Shown here piece after piece: positions 5,933 to 10,845 of a stretch of 10,845 nt of DNA (its first letter is position 1; the number at the start of each line of letters is the position of its first letter). The position numbers and the translations under genes were made by a program. Below the pieces are notes generated by a model that saw only the letters and a program-made list of their open reading frames with translations, made no database searches and was not told the origin of the DNA. This DNA is from an uncultured Eubacteriales bacterium. Lineage in GTDB: Bacteria; Bacillota; Clostridia; Oscillospirales; Acutalibacteraceae. Location of the stretch: positions 1-10,845 of the forward strand of contig CAKVDR010000016.1 in the NCBI GenBank assembly GCA_934726435.1, read 5' to 3'.

Positions 5933-7024
5933 GTGAATAAAAAAGAAATGGAAAATTACAAAGAAAGAATTGAAAGAAGAAGCGAAGAGCTTACCGCGGA
6001 AGAACTTGAACTGATATCAGGTGGTGTTTCGGGGGCAAAAAAAGGTCTTGCTTCGGCTCTTGCGGTTGCGGCTCTTAGTGCTAGCCCATCGGTCAATGCT
6101 CAAAGCACACTTTCAATTAATAGTACGAGATATTCTCAAACACAAACTTATTATAGTCCTACTTCGAGATATGCGTACGTGGGTGACATTGCCGAACTTA
6201 AAAAAGCCTTGAGAAATTCTGATGTTGATTATATTATGCTTACTAGGGACATTAACATAAAAGAAAGTATAAAATTCCCGAGCGACAGGAAAATCACTTT
6301 AGACTTAAGAGGATATACTGTGCACTTTTTAAACCCTTCGGTTCAGTTTATTATTGGTGATAAATACACTGTGCAAGTTCCTTACACTATTTATCATGAA
6401 GGCTACTGGAAAGAAGAGAAAATTGGCCGTGAAACTGTTTATGGGTTTGGTGCATATGGCGAAAAAATTATAAAAGGCGAAAAAGATGTTTTCAGAAAAA
6501 TTTGGATTCCTCCTTATTCTGAAGTTAGATATAAAAATGAGGATAGATACAACAATGGCGCTGAGGTTACTGTTAAAAACGGCAGAATTGTTGGCCAAGA
6601 TGGAAAAGATGGACGTAGCAAAGATAAAATAAAGTTTTTTAAAAGCAGTGTTAATGGTGAAGATGGTCAAACTCCGTCTGCACTTTTCAAGGCTATTAGC
6701 GGGAAGCTTTATATATCAGATATGAAATTAGTTACGGGTAATGGCGGAAATGGCGGCGATGCCTTTTATTCAACTGAACTTCATATTCCTATCATTGGAA
6801 GCGGCAATGGCGGTAATGGTGGAAATGGTGGTAACGGCGGGGATGTTTTCGAGGCTGAAGAATGTGAAATTACCACAGTTGACGTTAATTTTAATTTTGG
6901 AAAAGGCGGAAAAGGTGGGGAAGGCAGTGAACCTAACCCTTCGGCTTGGTTAATTTCTGGTTCTAAAGGTAAAAAAGGTTTTGACGGCAAAAAAGGAAAC
7001 TACGGAGTTTATAATTTAATTTAA
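5933..7024 (+). CDS. Secreted/surface protein candidate: double-glycine leader, beta-helix-like body, glycine-rich repeats
   Basis: I do not recognise this 363-residue protein. GTG 5933 is preferred: GGAGGG (5917-5922) precedes it and the promoter lies just upstream. Residues 1-31 are a charged helix ending in LTAEELELISGG, a classic double-glycine leader as cut by C39-peptidase ABC exporters. Directly after comes a signal-peptide-like stretch: K36-K37, a hydrophobic core at 39-50, and V-N-A56 before Q57. Residues about 77-132 (ELKKAL, then short strands ending ITLDLRGYTVHF) resemble the start of right-handed beta-helix proteins. Two 27-residue modules (251-277 and 305-331) repeat with a spacing of exactly 54, each ending in Gly-rich runs. 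The C-terminus (343-358) is collagen-like Gly-x-x with many Lys. No LPXTG, catalytic motif or C-terminal membrane segment is visible. A surface fibre, adhesin or matrix role is inference. No exporter gene is nearby. Confidence 0.85.
   Translation: MNKKEMENYKERIERRSEELTAEELELISGGVSGAKKGLASALAVAALSASPSVNAQSTLSINSTRYSQTQTYYSPTSRYAYVGDIAELKKALRNSDVDYIMLTRDINIKESIKFPSDRKITLDLRGYTVHFLNPSVQFIIGDKYTVQVPYTIYHEGYWKEEKIGRETVYGFGAYGEKIIKGEKDVFRKIWIPPYSEVRYKNEDRYNNGAEVTVKNGRIVGQDGKDGRSKDKIKFFKSSVNGEDGQTPSALFKAISGKLYISDMKLVTGNGGNGGDAFYSTELHIPIIGSGNGGNGGNGGNGGDVFEAEECEITTVDVNFNFGKGGKGGEGSEPNPSAWLISGSKGKKGFDGKKGNYGVYNLI
6683..6925 (+). repeat. Two-copy protein module with Gly-Gly-Asn runs
   Basis: Residues 251-277 and 305-331 of the glycine-rich protein align without gaps: F252/F306, A254/A308, D263/D317 and G269/G323, then G-(N/K)-G-G-(N/K)-G-G-(D/E). 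Between them, 6797-6841 encodes five Gly-Gly or Gly-Ser units alternating with Asn (9-base periodicity, GGN GGN AAY). Third-base choice differs between units, so the pattern seems kept at the protein level and not by recent DNA slippage. Confidence 0.8.
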
Positions 7025-7037
7025 AAAATAAAAATAG

Positions 7038-7068
7038 CCACCTGCGAAAGAAAAAAACATGCAGGTGG
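7038..7068 (-). terminator. Hairpin terminator (second in tandem) beyond secG
   Basis: CCACCTGC (7038-7045) pairs perfectly with GCAGGTGG (7061-7068) around a 15-base loop. On the minus strand it is followed by CTATTTTTATTTTTT, a good U tract. On the plus strand the following bases are mostly A and less suited. It could back up the hairpin at 7098-7120. Confidence 0.7.
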
Positions 7069-7097
7069 AAAAATATTTATATTTAAACACAAAAACG

Positions 7098-7120
7098 CCC
7101 TTGGAACAAACATCCAAGGG
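7098..7120. terminator. Bidirectional terminator between the glycine-rich gene and secG
   Basis: CCCTTGG (7098-7104) pairs perfectly with CCAAGGG (7114-7120) around a nine-base loop. On the plus strand TTTGAATTTTTATTTT follows; on the minus strand CGTTTTTG follows. It begins ten bases past the secG stop codon. Confidence 0.85.
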
Positions 7121-7129
7121 TTTGAATTT

Positions 7130-7393
7130 TTATTTTGAAAACAAGCCAAAATAAATAACGGCATTTGTTGCAATTACTGCTAAGAAGAAACCAATTGCAA
7201 TCACTCTCGTCCAACGCTCAAGGAAGGAATCGATTGATCTTGATTTATTTTTAGTGAAGAATGTGTCTGCAGAAGATGCTCCAGTCACTGTTCCGACTGA
7301 ACGTTGGTGGCCTTCTTGGAATAAAACTACAAGTGTTAAAGAAATTGCAAGTATTATTAAAACAATTCCCATTACTATTTCTAATATGCTCAT
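7130..7393 (-). CDS. secG: Preprotein translocase subunit SecG
   Basis: A small 87-residue membrane protein, typical SecG length. It is the accessory subunit of the SecYEG channel and assists SecA-driven export. Two membrane segments are clear (about 3-25 and 63-84), joined by a cytoplasmic loop that contains the family signature VVLFQEG followed by a Gly/Ser-rich stretch (GTVTGASSADTFFTK). ATG 7393 has AAAGGAG about nine bases upstream. It lies 13 bases after an uncharacterised gene on the same strand and probably shares its transcript. Two tandem hairpins close the unit. The adjacent convergent gene encodes a likely exported protein, but that is probably coincidence of position. Confidence 0.95.
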   Translation of the reverse strand: MSILEIVMGIVLIILAISLTLVVLFQEGHQRSVGTVTGASSADTFFTKNKSRSIDSFLERWTRVIAIGFFLAVIATNAVIYFGLFSK

Positions 7394-7406
7394 TTAAAAC
7401 ACTCCT

Positions 7407-7715
7407 TTAATTTAAATTTTCGGCTCTTTTAAGCCAAACTTCCGCAATGTCAATTGCATTATATAGACCATTTTTTTCGCTAACTTTAACGATTTTTTTC
7501 GAGTCTGAATTTGGGTTCGTGTCCATCATTTCAACTTGAACTCTTGAAGAAATGTTTAAATCTTCTTTTGGAAAAGAGTCTTTTACTTCCATTTTTATTA
7601 CATACTTATCTGAAAGATTGCCGTAATAAATAGTATTTCCACATCTCACTAGCGGTTTGCCTTTATAAAGGACAAAAGGGCTTGCATTTTTATCAGTCTT
7701 TTTAATGCTTTTCAT
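7407..7715 (-). CDS. Uncharacterised 102-residue protein upstream of secG
   Basis: I do not recognise a named family. ATG 7715 is chosen because GAGG sits nine bases upstream. A GTG at 7730 would overlap that site. The protein is soluble, with no signal peptide or membrane segment. It begins with a basic stretch (MKSIKKTDK), then short strands around KGKPLVRCGNTIYYGN and KYVIKMEV that suggest a small beta domain, and ends with a predicted helix (AIDIAEVWLKRAEN). A lone Cys sits in the RCGN turn. It has its own promoter, and secG follows 13 bases later, so the two are likely co-transcribed. Its composition matches neighbouring genes, giving no sign of recent transfer. The coding call rests on the good start, clean operon spacing and normal composition. 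Confidence 0.85.
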   Translation of the reverse strand: MKSIKKTDKNASPFVLYKGKPLVRCGNTIYYGNLSDKYVIKMEVKDSFPKEDLNISSRVQVEMMDTNPNSDSKKIVKVSEKNGLYNAIDIAEVWLKRAENLN

Positions 7716-7758
7716 GCTGCAAAACCTCACAAAAATTTATTTTAACCTCTTCCATTAC

Positions 7759-7787
7759 ACTATATCATTAAAAATACTTTTTTTCAA
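7759..7787 (-). promoter_or_regulatory. Sigma-A-type promoter for the unknown gene-secG unit
   Basis: On the minus strand TTGAAA (7787-7782) and TATAGT (7764-7759) are 17 bases apart, leaving a leader of roughly 35 bases. The palindrome CAAGGTACTTG overlaps the -35 on its upstream side and could be an operator, though it is short. Confidence 0.65.
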
Positions 7788-7865
7788 GTACCTTGTACAA
7801 ATTTTTGATAAGAAAAATTGCATAAATTCTTTAAAATTTCAAAGCTCGGTATAATTCATACATTC

Positions 7866-7895
7866 TTGACACACCACTTTGATATGTACTAAAAT
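7866..7895 (+). promoter_or_regulatory. Sigma-A-type promoter for the rny unit
   Basis: A perfect TTGACA (7866-7871) and TAAAAT (7890-7895) are 18 bases apart. If used, it gives an unusually long leader of about 200 bases before rny. Confidence 0.65.
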
Positions 7896-8104
7896 TACAT
7901 TGAAGAAATTTGACATATTTATCTTTCAAATTTTTGCTTTATTCGTATTTAAGCATACATTTTTTGAAATTAATCATAAATTTATAAAAATATATATATT
8001 TAAGAGTTACATTCTGTTTTTTGCATGCCGGAATAAAGCAGATGTTTTTAAGAAAGACGAATTTTCTTACAATAAAATTTTTAAAATAGGAGGTAAAATA
8101 AAAT
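7896..8104 (+). other. Long AT-rich 5' leader of rny with a long-range inverted repeat
   Basis: This stretch has no convincing gene. A 102-codon open frame across it is extremely Phe/Ile/Lys-rich and runs into rny out of frame. TGCTTTATTC (7935-7944) is an exact inverted repeat of GAATAAAGCA (8031-8040), extendable by a U-G and a U-A pair to 12 positions (7933-8042), enclosing 86 bases. The stem ends about 45 bases before the AGGAGGT at 8088-8094. I do not recognise a known riboswitch. In such AT-rich DNA a repeat of this length could arise by chance. Confidence 0.45.
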
Positions 8105-9640
8105 TTGGGAATGTTAATAATAGTAGGAATCGTTTGCGCTGTGGCAGCATTTCTGATGGGGGTTACATACAGGAAACTCCAGGCTGAAAAAATGATTTCC
8201 TCGGCTGAAGAAGAAGCTTCCAGAATCATGGAAGTTGCAAAAGAACTTGCTGAAACTAAGAAAAAAGAAGTTGTTCTCGAAGGAAAAGAAGAGGTTCAAA
8301 AGTTTAGGTCTGAAACTGAAAAAGAGCTTTCAGAGCGCAGAAAAGATATCCAAAGGCAAGAACGAAGAGTGGTTCAAAAAGAAGAAAATCTTGACAAAAA
8401 AACCGAGAATCTAGAGCTTCAAGAAAAGAACATTTTGATGAGAGAAAAAGAAATCGAAGATCAATATAAACAGGCTGAAGCAGTCAAGAAAAGCCAGTTT
8501 GAAATGCTTGAAAAAATTTCGGGTATGACGAGTGCTCAGGCTAAGAATTTCTTGCTTGAAAATCTTGAAGATGAATTAACGCATGAAAAAGCCGTGAGAA
8601 TAAGCCTTCATGAGCAGAATCTTCGCGAAGAATGCGAGAAAAAAGCCAGGGATATCCTTTCGGTTGCGGTTCAAAAATGTGCTTGTGACTATATTTCAGA
8701 AGCTACTATTTCAGTCGTTGCGCTTCCGAGCGATGACATGAAAGGAAGAATAATAGGAAGAGAAGGAAGAAACATAAGATCTATTGAAAGCTTGACCGGC
8801 GTTGACCTTATAATCGACGATACACCTGAGACTATCACTCTTTCTTCTTTTGAGCCGATCAGACGCGAAATTGCAAAGCTTGCGCTTGAAAGATTGGTAG
8901 CTGACGGAAGAATTCACCCGGCAAAAATTGAAGAAATGGTTGAAAAAGCCAGGGAAGACGTTGAAAGAGACATTAGAGAAGAAGGCCAAAGAGTTGTTAT
9001 AGAGCTTGGAATTAACAACATGCATCATGAGCTTGTTAAACTTCTTGGAAGACTTAAATACAGGACCAGCTATGGCCAAAACGTTTTGAATCATTCGGTT
9101 GAAGTGGCTTATCTTTGCGGCGCTATGGCTTCTGAGCTTGGAATAGATTACTCTTTAGCGGTTCGCGCAGGGCTTCTTCATGATATCGGCAAGGCTCTTG
9201 ACCACGAAAGTGAAGGCTCGCATATTGAGCTCGGCGTTAATGTTCTTAAAAAATACAAAGAAAACGAAGCTGTTATTCACGCGGTGAATGCTCATCATGG
9301 AGACGTTGAACCAGAAACTCCGCTTGAATTTATTTTGCAGGCTGCAGACACAGCCTCGGCTGCAAGGCCTGGTGCAAGGCGTGAAAACCCTGAAAACTAC
9401 ATAAGGCGTCTTGAAAAACTTGAATCCTTGGTTTCTTCTTTCGCAGGGGTTAGAAATTGCTTTGCAATTCAGGCGGGAAGAGAAGTAAGAGTAATGGTTA
9501 AGCCTGAAGCAGTTGAAGACGAAAACATGATTCCTCTTGCAAGGAGCATGTGCAAAAAGATTGAAGCAGAACTTGATTACCCAGGTCAGATAAAAGTGAG
9601 CATAATAAGAGAAAGCCGTGCGATAGATTACGCAAAATAA
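8105..9640 (+). CDS. rny: Ribonuclease Y
   Basis: A membrane-anchored endoribonuclease that starts decay and processing of many mRNAs in Gram-positive bacteria. It has 511 residues, close to the usual 520. The N-terminal membrane helix (about 3-20) leads into a long Glu/Lys/Arg/Gln-rich coiled coil (about 25-170). Next come a KH RNA-binding domain ([17 protein letters not shown] with the GxxG loop) and an HD domain with H359-D360 in LLHDIGKAL plus the preceding NHSVEVA and later AHHGD histidines. TTG 8105 is preferred: AGGAGGT (8088-8094) lies ten bases upstream, whereas ATG 8111 would be 16 away. ymdB follows 12 bases later, the same order as in Bacillus subtilis. The long leader upstream could allow self-control by RNA cleavage, but that is inference. 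Confidence 0.98.
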   Translation: MGMLIIVGIVCAVAAFLMGVTYRKLQAEKMISSAEEEASRIMEVAKELAETKKKEVVLEGKEEVQKFRSETEKELSERRKDIQRQERRVVQKEENLDKKTENLELQEKNILMREKEIEDQYKQAEAVKKSQFEMLEKISGMTSAQAKNFLLENLEDELTHEKAVRISLHEQNLREECEKKARDILSVAVQKCACDYISEATISVVALPSDDMKGRIIGREGRNIRSIESLTGVDLIIDDTPETITLSSFEPIRREIAKLALERLVADGRIHPAKIEEMVEKAREDVERDIREEGQRVVIELGINNMHHELVKLLGRLKYRTSYGQNVLNHSVEVAYLCGAMASELGIDYSLAVRAGLLHDIGKALDHESEGSHIELGVNVLKKYKENEAVIHAVNAHHGDVEPETPLEFILQAADTASAARPGARRENPENYIRRLEKLESLVSSFAGVRNCFAIQAGREVRVMVKPEAVEDENMIPLARSMCKKIEAELDYPGQIKVSIIRESRAIDYAK

Positions 9641-9652
9641 GGAGATGTTTCT

Positions 9653-10426
9653 ATGAGAATTCTTGCGATAGGAGATATAGTTGGCAAAAACGGCACCGAT
9701 TTTGTCAGGTCGAGGCTTACGCAGTTTAAGCGCGAGCATGAAATTGACATGGTAATTGCGAATGCCGAAAATTCAGCTGAAGGAAACGGAATCTTGCCAG
9801 CTGTTGCCTCATCGCTTCTTGAAAATGGCGTGGATGTTATAACAGGGGGAAATCATTCGTTTAGAAGAAGAGAAATCTTCCCGTTTTTAAGCAACAACAG
9901 GAGGATTGTAAGGCCTTATAACTATCCTCCCGCAACCACGCCGGGTGTTGGCTTTTGCAAGGTTGATGTTAAAGGCATCAAAGTAGCGGTTATAAATTTG
10001 CTGGGGGTTGTTTACCTTGAAAGTTTAAGGTCGCCGTTCGAAGCTGCGGATGAAGCTATAAGCAAGTGCAGCGATTGCCCGATTAAAATAGTTGACTTCC
10101 ACGCTGAGGCAACCGCTGAAAAAAGAGCACTTGGTTATTATCTTGACGGTAGAATTTCAGCATTTTTCGGGACGCATACACATGTTCAAACTTCCGATGA
10201 AGAGATTTTGCCAAGGTCAACGGGGTATATAACAGACGTCGGAATGACAGGAGCTATAGAATCTGTTCTTGGAGTGAAAAAAGAGCTTTCGATAAAAAGA
10301 ATGAGATGCAAAATTCCAACGAGATTTGAAAATGCTTTTGGGCCATGCAAAATGGAATGTGTTATTTTTGACATTGATGAACAAAGCGGTAAAACCAAAA
10401 GTGTTGAAAGATTTAGAGTAATATGA
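9653..10426 (+). CDS. ymdB: YmdB-type metallophosphoesterase (2',3'-cyclic nucleotide phosphodiesterase family)
   Basis: A 257-residue calcineurin-like phosphoesterase of the YmdB family. In Bacillus, YmdB hydrolyses cyclic nucleotides in vitro and affects biofilm and motility decisions, partly through RNA metabolism. All two-metal ligands are visible: D8 (GD), E39-N40 in NAENSAEG, N67-H68 in GGNH, H150 in DFHAE, and H175/H177 in GTHTH. The conserved YITDVGMTGA follows. ATG 9653 has AAGGAGATG just upstream. It is 12 bases after rny, consistent with co-transcription and a joint role in RNA turnover. Confidence 0.96.
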   Translation: MRILAIGDIVGKNGTDFVRSRLTQFKREHEIDMVIANAENSAEGNGILPAVASSLLENGVDVITGGNHSFRRREIFPFLSNNRRIVRPYNYPPATTPGVGFCKVDVKGIKVAVINLLGVVYLESLRSPFEAADEAISKCSDCPIKIVDFHAEATAEKRALGYYLDGRISAFFGTHTHVQTSDEEILPRSTGYITDVGMTGAIESVLGVKKELSIKRMRCKIPTRFENAFGPCKMECVIFDIDEQSGKTKSVERFRVI

Positions 10427-10454
10427 TTTTCGTAATTTAAGGAGCTGTGTTAGA

Positions 10455-10845
10455 TTGTTAAATGGTTTACGTTTAAAAAATGCACTTATTTCGGGTGCTA
10501 ACAACATTATTAAAAATAAGGAACACGTCAATGAGCTTAATATTTTCCCTGTTCCTGACGGAGACACCGGAACTAACATGTCAATGACGATTTCTTCGGG
10601 TTCAAAGGCAATTGCGGATTTGCCTGAAGATGTTACCACCGGCGAAGTTATTAAAAATTTCGTTCCTAATTTGCTTCGCGGAGCAAGAGGAAATTCCGGC
10701 GTTATTCTTTCGATTCTTTTTAGGGGTTTTAACAAGCTTTTTGGGCAGTCCGAAAGTTTAACGGGTGTTGACCTTATAAATGCACTTGAAATTGGCGTGC
10801 AAGGTGCTTACCAAGCCGTTAGCAAACCTATGGAAGGAACTATGC
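10455..10845 (+). CDS. fakA: DAK2-domain fatty acid kinase (FakA/YloV-type), partial at window edge
   Basis: The first 130 codons of a gene that runs off the window. The N-terminus is the DAK2 (DhaL-like) nucleotide-binding domain: the Mg-ATP signature D35-G-D37-TGTNM, then GARGNSGVILS and a KPMEGTM segment at the edge. In FakA proteins this domain phosphorylates exogenous fatty acids held by FakB, feeding phospholipid synthesis. The start is TTG 10455, ten bases after AAGGAG (10439-10444), giving a normal LNGLRLKNALISGANN beginning. It follows ymdB by 28 bases, so it may belong to the same transcript. The C-terminal domain and fakB are not visible, so a dihydroxyacetone-kinase-like alternative cannot be fully excluded, but the sequence fits YloV better. 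Confidence 0.93.
   Translation, partial: MLNGLRLKNALISGANNIIKNKEHVNELNIFPVPDGDTGTNMSMTISSGSKAIADLPEDVTTGEVIKNFVPNLLRGARGNSGVILSILFRGFNKLFGQSESLTGVDLINALEIGVQGAYQAVSKPMEGTM

Noticed and set aside
6797..6841. 9-base GGN GGN AAY repeat as a phase-variable tract
   Set aside because: Unit changes would keep the frame and the third bases differ between units, so there is no on/off switching signature.
6781..6990. Proline-rich minus-strand open frame
   Set aside because: It is simply the reverse complement of the glycine-rich repeats.
7850..7855. TATAAT as a second rny promoter
   Set aside because: No acceptable -35 hexamer lies 16-18 bases upstream.
7879..8187. 102-codon plus-strand open frame before rny
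   Set aside because: Very Phe/Ile/Lys-rich composition, no ribosome binding site, and overlap with rny out of frame point to chance openness of AT-rich leader DNA.
9155..9739. 194-codon minus-strand open frame opposite rny and ymdB
   Set aside because: It spans the junction of two well-supported genes on the other strand, with no ribosome binding site or recognisable domain.
1..10845. CRISPR arrays, insertion sequences, integrase genes or phage attachment sites
   Set aside because: No direct-repeat/spacer pattern, transposase or integrase motif, or duplicated tRNA end was seen; tRNA-Pro shows no repeated 3' end nearby.

Overview
The window reads as a chromosomal segment from a low-GC Gram-positive bacterium, most likely a member of the Clostridia (Bacillota). 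This is inferred from strong AGGAGG-type ribosome binding sites, sigma-A-like TTGACA/TATAAT promoters, the RNase Y-YmdB pair, a FakA-type gene, and frequent TTG starts (polA, tsaD, rny and the DAK2 gene all appear to start with TTG). No species can be named from the sequence alone.

Layout. Positions 1-134 (minus) hold a short ORF that may be the stub of a broken gene. A minus-strand tRNA-Pro(GGG) with encoded CCA sits at 249-325, with its own promoter and terminator. Divergent from it, 401-5299 (plus) is a four-gene unit: yebC, polA, rimI, tsaD, with gaps of 18 bases or fewer, one overlap, and a hairpin terminator. The terminator is shared with a convergent NUDIX hydrolase gene (minus, 5308-5718) that appears frameshifted at a seven-A run. 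From 5871 to 7024 a strong promoter drives an unusual gene. It has a bacteriocin-type double-glycine leader motif, then a signal-peptide-like segment, then a beta-helix-like body with glycine-rich repeats. Two hairpins separate it from a convergent minus-strand pair, secG and an upstream 102-residue unknown gene. A 389-base divergent intergenic region follows, containing a roughly 200-base leader. It leads into rny, ymdB and the start of a DAK2/FakA-type gene that runs off the window.

How the genes fit together. Most are core housekeeping: translation fidelity (YebC, tRNA-Pro, TsaD t6A modification, RimI acetylation), DNA repair and replication (PolA), nucleotide clean-up (NUDIX), protein export (SecG), mRNA turnover (RNase Y, YmdB) and fatty-acid phosphorylation (FakA-type). 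The one clear accessory gene is the glycine-rich secreted-protein candidate at 5933-7024. It is the best candidate here for something undescribed. The other notable points are small deviations within conserved genes: the NUDIX frameshift, a mismatch in the tRNA acceptor stem, a non-canonical acetyl-CoA loop in RimI, and loss of all proofreading residues in PolA.
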